Assembly (NCBI GenBank): GCA_009774765.1
Contig: VSOK01000005.1
Location: forward strand, 25,060 to 89,059
Origin: Bacteroidales bacterium
GTDB lineage: Bacteria; Bacteroidota; Bacteroidia; Bacteroidales; UBA932
Direction of reading: 5' to 3'
Length of the DNA stretch: 64,000 nt
The translations under genes and the position numbers were made by a program. Of this stretch, positions 54,338-63,028 are shown one piece after another; the first letter of the stretch is position 1; each line of letters starts with the position of its first letter. The notes below the pieces were generated by a model. That model searched no databases and was not told where the DNA came from. It worked only from the letters and a program-made list of their open reading frames with translations.

Positions 54338-54383
54338 GATGTTCGGATAAACTTTGCAAGATAGCAATTTTTATCCGAACATC
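54338..54383 (-). promoter_or_regulatory. Perfect 14-bp inverted repeat before the symporter: operator candidate
   Basis: GATGTTCGGATAAA at 54338-54351 has its exact complement at 54370-54383 with an 18-bp spacer. Between the arms the minus strand reads TATCTTGC, near the TAnnTTTG -7 form. A related half site, CCCGAACAC, lies at about 54424. The layout fits a repressor or activator site over an internal promoter for the symporter and GH36. Confidence 0.55.
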
Positions 54384-54436
54384 AGCAATTTTGAAAACCG
54401 TTTGAATTTCATCAGACGGAACCCGAACACTCCTTA

Positions 54437-55606
54437 TTATTTGTCAAGAAGGGCCAGGTTGCGGTCTATAAGGCCGTTGAGCCTCCGCACCGATTCAGTC
54501 GTGGTAAATCCGTCCGGTCCGGTATTGAGACAATAGTCCACAAGACGGTCGACGGTGGATGTGGCTACGTGCAGACGGGTGTCGCAGGACGCGTAATAGA
54601 TGAACACCTTCCCGTCCTCGTCCGCAATCCATCCGTTTGCGAAAAGCACGTTCATCACGTCCCCCACATACTCTTCACCTTCAGGCACCATAAAGAAGCC
54701 TGCCGGCTCGGCGATGACCTCGGAAGGATCTTCCAGTGAAGTCATATAGAGATACAACACATACCTGAGGCCGGAAGCGCAATTGCGGACTCCGTGCGCG
54801 AGGTGAAGCCAACCTTTGGATGTCTTTATAGGCGCAGGTCCCTCCCCGTTCTTGGTCTCCTTGACGGTATGGTAATGGCGGCGATTGATAATCTTCTCGT
54901 CCTTTATCTCGACATCGGACATATCGTCCACCAGTGCCCATCCTATTCCTCCGCCGCTTCCGGTATCGATGAATCCGTCCTGAGGGCGTGTATAAAGCGC
55001 GTACTTCCCGTCCACGAATTCCGGATGAAGCACCACATTCCTCTGCTGGGAAGCCGACTTCATATCAGGAAGCCTTTCCCAGTCGATGAAATTCTTCGTC
55101 CTTGCGACCCCTGCGGCAGCAACGGCAGAAGACAGGTCCCCTGCAGGAGCTGAAGGGTCCTTGCGCTCGACGCAGAATATTCCATACACCCAGCCGTCCT
55201 CGTGAGCCGTCAGCCTCATATCATACACATTGGTAGCAGGCTCGCCGAAATCAGGCATAGTGACAGGACGGTCCCAGAAACGGAAACCGCTCACTCCGTC
55301 CTCGCTCTCGGCCATAGCGAAAAATGATTTCCTGTCCGCACCTTCCACACGTACCGCAAGAAGATATTTCCCGTTCCATCTGATCGCGCCGGCATTGAAT
55401 GCGGCGTGGATGCCGAACCGCTCCATCAGATACGGATTGGTGTCCCTGTTAAGGTCATATCTCCAAAAAACAGGAGCGTGATCCCCCGTAAGGACAGGAT
55501 ACCTGTATCTTTCATATATTCCGTTGCCTTCTACAGGTTCATTCTTTCTTGAAATGAGTGACTCATATCGAGCCTCCAGCCACGCAAGTCTTTCTTCAAA
55601 ATTCAT
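54437..55606 (-). CDS. GH130 mannoside phosphorylase (4-O-beta-D-mannosyl-D-glucose phosphorylase type)
   Basis: This 389-residue protein has no signal peptide, so it acts in the cytoplasm. It matches GH130 subfamily 1: NPYLMERFGIHAAFNAGAI near 57-75 resembles Bacteroides mannosylglucose phosphorylase, and the catalytic Asp is in NVYDMRL (Asp129). It would convert mannosyl-glucose plus phosphate to mannose 1-phosphate and glucose. That substrate is made from mannobiose by a 2-epimerase, not seen here, or comes directly from glucomannan. Confidence 0.9.
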   Translation of the reverse strand: MNFEERLAWLEARYESLISRKNEPVEGNGIYERYRYPVLTGDHAPVFWRYDLNRDTNPYLMERFGIHAAFNAGAIRWNGKYLLAVRVEGADRKSFFAMAESEDGVSGFRFWDRPVTMPDFGEPATNVYDMRLTAHEDGWVYGIFCVERKDPSAPAGDLSSAVAAAGVARTKNFIDWERLPDMKSASQQRNVVLHPEFVDGKYALYTRPQDGFIDTGSGGGIGWALVDDMSDVEIKDEKIINRRHYHTVKETKNGEGPAPIKTSKGWLHLAHGVRNCASGLRYVLYLYMTSLEDPSEVIAEPAGFFMVPEGEEYVGDVMNVLFANGWIADEDGKVFIYYASCDTRLHVATSTVDRLVDYCLNTGPDGFTTTESVRRLNGLIDRNLALLDK

Positions 55607-55628
55607 ATCAAACTAATTTTAGGTCGTT

Positions 55629-56729
55629 CTACAAGAACATTATATTTTTCTTACTATAAAATTCCTTGAAATCATCCTCGCACACCGCTCCCGGAAAAGG
55701 TCCGTAGAAATGTCCGGGCTTGTCCCAGGCGTTGCGCCAGGTCAGCACGTATGAAAGAGGATAGTCATTGATTACCGGGTAAAGGACCTCCGTCCACCAC
55801 TTGGAGTAAGGGATTCCTTCAAATCCGGTCTCCGTCAGGGCAACCGGCTTGCCGTGTTCCCTTCCAAGTTCCGTGATATATCCGAGGGCATCCCTCAACT
55901 GAGCCGCATATCTTGCATTCGATGACTCCATAGACTCATCTTCAGAGCGGAACTGATAGCAGTCGAAACCGAGAATGTCCACATATCCGTCGCCGGGATA
56001 ACGCTCCATATATCCTTGCTCGTCCACTCCCGTGTTAGGAGAGTATGCCCATATAAGATTTGTCAGCCCCCTTTCCTCTACAAGATAGGCGTATGTCCTG
56101 CCCCACAGTTCCTTGTATTCATCCACAGAGCAAAGCTCTCTTCCCCACCAGAACCAGCTCCCGGTATGTTCGTGCCAAGGACGGAAAATAACCGGTATCG
56201 GATTGCCGCTTCCGTCCTTGAGGGACAGGAGAAAGTCAGCAACCTTTGACATCCAGGAACGGAAGATATCTTCATTTTCCAGAAAATAAGCTACGGCCCT
56301 GTCCGAACTTACATCCCAGGAATCGCCTCCCGTAAGAGGATTGCGCAGATGCCAGGAAAATGTGACCACCCCGCCTCTTCCGTAATGCGCCACAGCCGCT
56401 TTCCTTATGGCATCGAACCTGAGTCCGTCAAGATTGTCAACGTCCGCAACCTCCACTCCTCCGAGGTCGAGTCCCAGCACGGCAGGATGACTTCCGCAGA
56501 CATCCTTTACATCAGAACGGTCATATCCTGCACGATCCGCTTCATCCGGACCCCAGCCGTGCCCGTACAGAAGGGCATCCTCGTGTCCATACATTATTTC
56601 CCCGGACCCGGCAGCAGCACACAGGCGGTCCATCAGCGCGTCCCTGTCCTCATTGCCGTCGACTCCGCAGGACGGTAAAATTGTCATCATAGAGGTAAAA
56701 ATCATCAAAGTCTTCAATATTCTGTCCAT
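55629..56729 (-). CDS. GH26 beta-mannanase lipoprotein (mannobiose-releasing type)
   Basis: This 366-residue lipoprotein has a lipobox (LPSC near 18-21) and one GH26 domain. The acid/base Glu is in FRPWHEHTGSWFWWG (Glu187) and the nucleophile in ALTETGFEG (Glu300), both present. The close spacing with GH130 and the symporter matches Bacteroides loci where a GH26 enzyme gives mannobiose. It probably sits in the periplasm or outer membrane. It is 22 bp before the GH130 start and 16 bp after the GH3 stop. Confidence 0.92.
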   Translation of the reverse strand: MDRILKTLMIFTSMMTILPSCGVDGNEDRDALMDRLCAAAGSGEIMYGHEDALLYGHGWGPDEADRAGYDRSDVKDVCGSHPAVLGLDLGGVEVADVDNLDGLRFDAIRKAAVAHYGRGGVVTFSWHLRNPLTGGDSWDVSSDRAVAYFLENEDIFRSWMSKVADFLLSLKDGSGNPIPVIFRPWHEHTGSWFWWGRELCSVDEYKELWGRTYAYLVEERGLTNLIWAYSPNTGVDEQGYMERYPGDGYVDILGFDCYQFRSEDESMESSNARYAAQLRDALGYITELGREHGKPVALTETGFEGIPYSKWWTEVLYPVINDYPLSYVLTWRNAWDKPGHFYGPFPGAVCEDDFKEFYSKKNIMFL

Positions 56730-56745
56730 ATCAATAATCTTCTTG

Positions 56746-59055
56746 TCATTTCACATTGAAACCAAGTTTCATAAGATCCTTGTCATCAGACGACGGCCCT
56801 ACCATCACGAAGAACTCTCCAGGCTCTACTATAGGCCTCATCTTCTTGTCAAGGAACATCAGCTTGTCAGGAGTTATCGTAAATTCCACCTCCCTGGACT
56901 CTCCCGGTTCAAGATGGACACGTGCGAAATCCTTCAGTTCCTTCACCGGCCTTGTCACCTGGGAGAAACTGTCACGGATATACAGCTGCACGATTTCATC
57001 TCCCGCCATTCCGCCTTTATTGGTTACCGTCACGTATGCCTTGACATCCTCTCCGGCCGATATCTCCGTCCTGTCAAGACGGAAATCGGAATACACGTAT
57101 TCAGTGTAGGAAAGTCCATACCCGAAAGGGTAAAGCGGAGTGCTTGGAGTCACCGCATAAGGATGGAAATACTGGGAAGGCTTATGATTGTATATCATCT
57201 GAATCTGCCCTGCTGACCTTGGCATAGTCACAGGAAGCTTGGCAGACGGATTGACTTTGCCATACAATATCTCGGCAATGGCCTGACCGCCATACATACC
57301 AGGCTCCCAGGCATTCACGACCGCGTCAAGGTTCCCGGCAGCCCATTCCACACCGAGAGGACGCCCTGCGACAAGCACAAGCACTACCGGCTTGCCTGCG
57401 GCATATATCTTCCTTATCAGCTCATCCTGAAGCCCCACAAGGCTGATATCCGACCTGTCGGTATCTTCCCCGCAGGTCCTTTCAGTCCATCTGTCCCTGA
57501 ACATATATTCTCCTGCAACGACAATGCTCAGGTCACAGTCCACGGCTGCGGAAGCCGCCTTGTCAACCTGTGCAGGTGACATATTGCGCGGATCCCAGCC
57601 CTGGTCGACAAAGACAAACTCCGTCACGGGAGATACCATCTTAAGACCTTCAAGCACCGTAGTGACATTCTCAGGGCGTTGGGCAGCACTCCAGTCACCG
57701 AGGATATTCTGGTCATCGGCGTTTATGCCTGTAACGAGCACCCTTCTGTACTTTCCGCTCTCCAATGGGAGAAGGCCGTCGTTCTTCAGAAGAACGATTC
57801 CCTCACGCGCAGCCTCAAGAGCAGTCTGACGGTGCTCTTCACAAAGACGCACATCCATAGTGGTCTCAGGATCCGCATACGGATGTTCAAAAAGTCCGAG
57901 ACGAAACTTGATTTCCAATATCTTTCTGACAGACCTGTCTATCCTCGACTCGGGAATCCTCCCTTCACGTACGAGTTCACAGACCATCTCATTCCAATGG
58001 ATTCCGTGCATGTGCATATCCATTCCGGACATTATCGACTGGAAATATGCCTCCTTGAGATTCTCTGCCGTAGCGTGCAGGTCGTGGATATGCTCTATAT
58101 CCATCCAGTCGCTCACGACAAACCCTTCAAATCCCCACTCTCCGCGCAGGACATCCTCCATCAGCCATTCATTGCTATGGCAAGGAATTCCGTTGAGTTC
58201 GTTGTGGGCCGTCATCAGAGACATAGCCCCGGCCTGCACACCTTCGCGGAACGGAGGGAAAAACACCTCACGCAATGTCCTTTCCGACAAATCGGTCGGA
58301 GCACCGTTCGTTCCGTTGACCGGCTGGCTGCCTCCTACAAAATGCTTTATGCAGGCAAGGACATCGTCTTCGCCCAAATCTCCCTGATAGCCTTTCACGG
58401 ACTCCACGCCCATCAGCGAGACAAGATACGGGTCCTCGCCGAAAGTCTCTCCGCAACGTCCCCAGCGGGGATCACGGGCTACCTCGACATTAGGATTGAA
58501 TGTCCAGTGCATATTCATTGCACGCATTTCAAGAGCGGTCTGGCGAGCTATCCTGCGGGCCATTCCAAGATTGAAAGAAGAGGCCAGGCCTATATTTGTC
58601 GGATATACGGTATTGTCCGGAGCGTTGGCGTTGCCGTGAATGGCATCGATTCCGAAAATCACAGGTATCTGCAGACGGCTCTCCATAGCAAGCGACTGGA
58701 GATGGTTGGCCTCTTCGAGGGTAAGTACGTGGAGAAACGAACCAATACGTCCCTCCTTTGTCCATTTCGCTATGGTATCGGCAGGAAATCCGGGATAGAA
58801 GGCCTGGGCGGTATTGTTCTTCAGGTCAGCCTCAGTCAGATGTGCTTCATTCCTGCGTATATGTTCAAGTCCTACGAACTGGTTCATCTGTCCGACTTTC
58901 TCCTCGAGAGTCATCCTTCCGAGAAGATCCTCCACCCTCCTGTCCACAGGAGCGGAAGCATCCTTATATACAGGCTCTTTCTGAGAGCAGGCGCAAGCCA
59001 TTGTTCCAGTAAGCAATGCCATTGTTATTGTCTTTATAGTCATCAGGTCAATCAT
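56746..59055 (-). CDS. GH3 beta-glucosidase/beta-glycosidase lipoprotein
   Basis: This 769-residue protein has a signal peptide with a Cys-rich lipobox region (MACAC near 19-23). The GH3 domain holds the nucleophile in FVVSDWMDIEH (Asp316); KHFVGG and RDPRWGRCGETFGEDPYL are also present. A GH3 C-terminal domain and a fibronectin III-like domain (from about 665) follow. It probably removes non-reducing beta-glucosyl or beta-mannosyl units from glucomannan fragments. Its start overlaps the upstream stop by one base (TAATG). A later start at 59043 is also possible. Confidence 0.92.
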   Translation of the reverse strand: MIDLMTIKTITMALLTGTMACACSQKEPVYKDASAPVDRRVEDLLGRMTLEEKVGQMNQFVGLEHIRRNEAHLTEADLKNNTAQAFYPGFPADTIAKWTKEGRIGSFLHVLTLEEANHLQSLAMESRLQIPVIFGIDAIHGNANAPDNTVYPTNIGLASSFNLGMARRIARQTALEMRAMNMHWTFNPNVEVARDPRWGRCGETFGEDPYLVSLMGVESVKGYQGDLGEDDVLACIKHFVGGSQPVNGTNGAPTDLSERTLREVFFPPFREGVQAGAMSLMTAHNELNGIPCHSNEWLMEDVLRGEWGFEGFVVSDWMDIEHIHDLHATAENLKEAYFQSIMSGMDMHMHGIHWNEMVCELVREGRIPESRIDRSVRKILEIKFRLGLFEHPYADPETTMDVRLCEEHRQTALEAAREGIVLLKNDGLLPLESGKYRRVLVTGINADDQNILGDWSAAQRPENVTTVLEGLKMVSPVTEFVFVDQGWDPRNMSPAQVDKAASAAVDCDLSIVVAGEYMFRDRWTERTCGEDTDRSDISLVGLQDELIRKIYAAGKPVVLVLVAGRPLGVEWAAGNLDAVVNAWEPGMYGGQAIAEILYGKVNPSAKLPVTMPRSAGQIQMIYNHKPSQYFHPYAVTPSTPLYPFGYGLSYTEYVYSDFRLDRTEISAGEDVKAYVTVTNKGGMAGDEIVQLYIRDSFSQVTRPVKELKDFARVHLEPGESREVEFTITPDKLMFLDKKMRPIVEPGEFFVMVGPSSDDKDLMKLGFNVK

Positions 59056-60485
59056 TATTTTTCATACAAGTCATCCGGAAGCCCTGAAAGTCCTACGACA
59101 TTTTCCGATGCAAACGCGGCATTCCACCACGAAATCGTAGCGTGCTGATGGGCAAATCCGGAAGTCCAGTCATTTTCATAGTCATACCACGGCATAAAAT
59201 AAAGCCATCCCGCCCCGGCATTCCACTGGTCCGCGATACCGGCCACATTCCCGTTCTCCGAAAGCGCGACCATCTTGCGCGGAGTCATCCTCGCTATCGT
59301 TTCAAACTGCGACGCGATGTCGGAAGCGGACGTAACATTATATATATCCCTTCCTACAATGTCCACGTATTCGTCTCCCGGATAGAATTCATAGTCAGCA
59401 TCCCCTTCCGATGAGGTCTGTGTAGTCCAGACCCATATAAGGTTGCGCACACCTTCATTCTCAAGGAAATCGAACATATATACCCATAATTCACGGAAAG
59501 CCCGGGCACCGTCCGCACCCCACCAGAACCAGGCACCTGAATGCCACTGGGTATAAGTGTTTCCGGCAGCCTCGTGAAGCGGTCTCCAGATCACCGGGAT
59601 ACCCTCATCCTGAAGAAGTTTCAGATAGCCAGCAAGTTTCTTCAAATCAGCCTGCACCACACCGTTTTCCCAAGTTCCCTCCTTTACGGCATCCGAAGCG
59701 TCAAATGTAGTCTTTGAAGGATCGAAAGTCAATTCCTTCCCGCCCTCGGAAACCGGAACATTCCAATGCCAGCAAGCACTGACAATGCCTCCTCTGTCAA
59801 ACCATCCTTTGGCAGGAGAGATATTCCCATAGTCAATCCAGCTTGAAGGCGAATCATTCAGATGAATATAGTCAAAAGTCGCTATGGCCGGATATTCCCC
59901 TGTACATTTCCCTATCCATTCAGCCTCGTCCGTATTCCAGTCCACCTTGGCCATAGCACCGGAAAGGGTCTTTTTTCCGTATATGGAAAGCAGATAGTCA
60001 TACAGCCTTACCGCATTCGGGATAGGATTCGCCGTAACGAGCGACTCCGAATAGTCTCCCGGCTCGCCGGGAACATACGGAGGGTTTGGATCCACCGATG
60101 TGGTCACTGTCCTGAAAGACAGTGAAAACTCTTCGCAGCCTTTACCTGAGGATTTGGACAGGACAGCACCGGCACCGACGGTCAGGCGATATTCTCCGTT
60201 ATATTCAAGCCCGCCGAATGTTATCCGCAGTCTCTTGTTAGTGACCGCGACCTCTATTTCGGTATCCGAGAGAATGATCTTCGAGGCATCGGAAAGTATG
60301 ACAGGCACGTCATAGAGAATATCTATGACACCTATATCCAATGCGACTCCTTCCGCACCGTCATCCACCGTCACGGACTCCACCACAGGAGCCGGACCTT
60401 CTATGTTTTCCGGTCCCGGTTTACCGCAGGAAACCAGCAGCGTAATCAGGGAGAGACAAAAAAGCAGGAATTTTTCCATTGTCAT
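59055..60485 (-). CDS. GH26 endo-beta-mannanase lipoprotein with N-terminal Ig-like domain
   Basis: This 476-residue lipoprotein (lipobox LVSC near 17-20) has an Ig-like domain (about 32-130) that resembles SbsA/Big_5 domains, a linker, and a GH26 domain. The acid/base Glu is in IWRPLHEAAGN (Glu305) and the nucleophile in ALSENGNVAG (Glu410). The Ig-like stalk suggests display at the cell surface, where it would first cut polymer. It stands second after the SGBP genes, separated by 73 bp with a hairpin. Confidence 0.9.
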   Translation of the reverse strand: MTMEKFLLFCLSLITLLVSCGKPGPENIEGPAPVVESVTVDDGAEGVALDIGVIDILYDVPVILSDASKIILSDTEIEVAVTNKRLRITFGGLEYNGEYRLTVGAGAVLSKSSGKGCEEFSLSFRTVTTSVDPNPPYVPGEPGDYSESLVTANPIPNAVRLYDYLLSIYGKKTLSGAMAKVDWNTDEAEWIGKCTGEYPAIATFDYIHLNDSPSSWIDYGNISPAKGWFDRGGIVSACWHWNVPVSEGGKELTFDPSKTTFDASDAVKEGTWENGVVQADLKKLAGYLKLLQDEGIPVIWRPLHEAAGNTYTQWHSGAWFWWGADGARAFRELWVYMFDFLENEGVRNLIWVWTTQTSSEGDADYEFYPGDEYVDIVGRDIYNVTSASDIASQFETIARMTPRKMVALSENGNVAGIADQWNAGAGWLYFMPWYDYENDWTSGFAHQHATISWWNAAFASENVVGLSGLPDDLYEK

Positions 60486-60511
60486 AACGATAATAAGAAA
60501 ACAGTTAAAGC

Positions 60512-60541
60512 CAGGGACAAGGCGTCATAGCGATGTCCCTG
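60512..60541 (-). promoter_or_regulatory. Hairpin between SGBP and GH26 genes
   Basis: CAGGGACA (60512-60519) pairs with TGTCCCTG (60534-60541), loop 14 nt. There is no U tract on the minus strand, so it is more likely an mRNA processing or stability element that sets GH26 levels below SGBP levels. Confidence 0.4.
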
Positions 60542-60558
60542 ACTGCAAAACAAATCAA

Positions 60559-63018
60559 TTATTTGACAGACAGTCTCAAATTGTCAAAACACATTCCGGC
60601 GGGAAGTCCGGAAGCCGAACTTCCGTCAAGATACAGTCCGATTTCGGAATCAGCATCTATCAGAAGTTCACCGGACTTGTTGAAATAAGTCATCGGTATC
60701 TCCAATGTCTGCCATTTCCCGTTCGCCTCAAGGCTTGACAGCATTCCTTCTCCATACCAGTTACATCCGGAAAGGACTACCTGATATACAGGGCCTGAAT
60801 CAGACCATCCCGAAGGGACGAGCACGTCAAGGCAAAGGTTATAGTTCTCTATATTGTTCACAGTCCTTGCATCCGGAAAATCATTGCAGTTGAGAATCCA
60901 TCCTCCGCCTGCACCGACTTCACCGGTCACACGAAGATATGTATTCCCGCCTTCTGAAACGAGCTCCGTATTACCTGCCCAGGCGGTATGACCGTGAGCA
61001 CCCTCAAAATCCATCAGCATCACGTCCCCAGGCTTGAGAGGTGCAGTACCTTTATTCTCGTATGTGAGATATACCTTGGTCACAGCCGTGATATTCTGTC
61101 CGCCGATTACAGAACCTGTAGCATACAGAGCATCGACATCTGCATCGCTGAGAAGATAAGAGACGTGGGTTATACCAGGCACATCCACAGTTCCCCACTC
61201 CGGATGAGCGTCCGTCACGCTTGACAGCACATTCCAGTTGCCGTCCATAATCTTAAGCTGAGGATTTTCGGCGGCAGGCTCGAATTCTATATGCAATGTG
61301 GCCCCGTAAACGATTCCATCAAAATAGTTGGACCAGGCAAGATTGAGATTTGAACTCCAGTCAGGAATAGCCTGCGACCCTTCAAACACTCCGATCACAC
61401 TGACCGCCCCTTTCACTTCTATGGCAGACGGACAGATTTCCTCCTCACCGGAAGTCAGGACAAACCTGATGTTGTACACTCCCGTCTCAACGGCTGCCGG
61501 AATTGTGAAAATCATCTCATTGTCAGCACGTTTGCTGTAGCCGGTCACCTTGACTTCCCCGAAATGGATAGCCTCTATCATATTGAATCCGCTTCCGGAC
61601 ATAGTGACCTCCTCTCCGACAGAAGCGGAAGAAGGAAGGGAGTTGACCACCACGAACGAATCGTATGTGATGACGATTTCAGTATCAAGTTCGACGACCG
61701 TACCGTTTGCTGTCTTCACAGCCACTTTTCCAGTGACGGAATCAGGAGCGGTACGGACTTTCAATGTTGACGGGTCAATCACCTCGAACTCAGTCTTCAC
61801 GCCGTTCAGCGTCAGTTCCGTCACAAGGTCAAGGTCATCACCGTTCACGGTGAATTCATTACCGGCCACCACTTCAGTCATATCAGCAGAAGCAAGTACC
61901 GGCCTTACAAGCTCTATTTCCTCCGTAACGACAGACTTTTCCGCCGCCGTAGAAAGAGTTACGCCTCCATCCTTTGCTGTCGCAGGAATCGCAACGGTAA
62001 TCTTTCCACCTTCATAGCCCAAAGTCTCCACAGCGACATCACCGAAAGCCACACCTGTCACAAGGTCAAGGTCATCGCCATCGATTATGACATTAAGACC
62101 GGCCTTATACCTGCTCTCCGCCGAGATCTTCAACCCGGAAGGAACAACAATCTCAAGGGAGTTCTTTGTCATAAGTTCTTCTCCGGCAGCGGAGACAAGC
62201 ACGAGGGCACCGTCGTGGGCATCGTCCGATACGGTCACCACAATCTTGTCATCAGCCACAGAGACAAAAGACTCCGCCTCGACCGTCACTGACGACCCGG
62301 CAAACTTGACGGCGTCTATGCTTGTCAACAGTGTTCCGGACACAGTAACCTCATCCCCGGGGCGTACATTCGCAGGGGAAACGGAAGCGACAGCAGGCTG
62401 CGCCACCTTGATTTCATCCTCAGAAGATATCTGGTTGCCGTTCACATCCGAAATGATGAGTTTTCCTGAAACCGCCCCTTTAGGTAGGGCGAACACGAAC
62501 TCGTGACGTGACTGCTCCTCAAAATCCTCGCTTACTACCTCAACACCCGTATTGCCATAAAAGCTGACTGAAGACACGTTGTTGAGATATTCACCTTTGA
62601 CGGTGACCAGGTCTCCCGGAACAAGAATCTTGTCTACCGGAGCGATGCTTTCAATCTCGAAAGCCTCGGTATAGGAAAGCGTAGTCACGGCCTTGATGGA
62701 GCCGTTGCTGTATTTCAGTATCACCTCTCCAGGTTCCACCTCAATCGGGACCTCCACCTTGAAGCTGTTTGCAGAGGCTTCCTTGAACTCGGACGCAGGG
62801 ATCTCCACATCCACAGGAAGCACTACCGAGGTAATCCTGTCAAGATTCTGTCCGATAAACGTGAGGTCATTGCCCCTCATCAGCGGATTCGGCCCGTATG
62901 CCTCGAGCACAATGCCCTTTTTGTCGTATGTATATCCGTCAGGACCTTTCTCGCATCCGGCTGCCGTCATAAGGAGGGCAGCTGCGGCCAGAATATAAAA
63001 CTTTATATTTTTCATCAT
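60559..63018 (-). CDS. Multi-IPT/TIG surface glycan-binding protein with C-terminal CBM-like domain
   Basis: This 819-residue lipoprotein (lipobox TAAGC near 18-22) has about six IPT/TIG-like Ig domains from about 35 to 540, recognised by repeats such as VSPANVRPGDEVTVSG and SLPSSASVGEEVTMSGSGF. A C-terminal part of about 280 residues has two beta-rich blocks with Trp and Asn/Gly, including MLMDFEGAHGHTAWAGN and a final CFDNLRLSVK strand, like SGBP carbohydrate-binding modules. It would hold mannan at the surface for the SusCD pair expected beyond the window edge. It lies 10 bp after the partial gene. Confidence 0.8.
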   Translation of the reverse strand: MMKNIKFYILAAAALLMTAAGCEKGPDGYTYDKKGIVLEAYGPNPLMRGNDLTFIGQNLDRITSVVLPVDVEIPASEFKEASANSFKVEVPIEVEPGEVILKYSNGSIKAVTTLSYTEAFEIESIAPVDKILVPGDLVTVKGEYLNNVSSVSFYGNTGVEVVSEDFEEQSRHEFVFALPKGAVSGKLIISDVNGNQISSEDEIKVAQPAVASVSPANVRPGDEVTVSGTLLTSIDAVKFAGSSVTVEAESFVSVADDKIVVTVSDDAHDGALVLVSAAGEELMTKNSLEIVVPSGLKISAESRYKAGLNVIIDGDDLDLVTGVAFGDVAVETLGYEGGKITVAIPATAKDGGVTLSTAAEKSVVTEEIELVRPVLASADMTEVVAGNEFTVNGDDLDLVTELTLNGVKTEFEVIDPSTLKVRTAPDSVTGKVAVKTANGTVVELDTEIVITYDSFVVVNSLPSSASVGEEVTMSGSGFNMIEAIHFGEVKVTGYSKRADNEMIFTIPAAVETGVYNIRFVLTSGEEEICPSAIEVKGAVSVIGVFEGSQAIPDWSSNLNLAWSNYFDGIVYGATLHIEFEPAAENPQLKIMDGNWNVLSSVTDAHPEWGTVDVPGITHVSYLLSDADVDALYATGSVIGGQNITAVTKVYLTYENKGTAPLKPGDVMLMDFEGAHGHTAWAGNTELVSEGGNTYLRVTGEVGAGGGWILNCNDFPDARTVNNIENYNLCLDVLVPSGWSDSGPVYQVVLSGCNWYGEGMLSSLEANGKWQTLEIPMTYFNKSGELLIDADSEIGLYLDGSSASGLPAGMCFDNLRLSVK

Positions 63019-63028
63019 TTTGTCCTCC

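Noticed and set aside
57679..59148. 489-codon open frame on the plus strand opposite the GH3 gene
   Set aside because: It is antisense to a complete GH3 gene with all catalytic motifs and has no recognisable domain or own control sequences; long antisense frames are common opposite GC-biased third positions.
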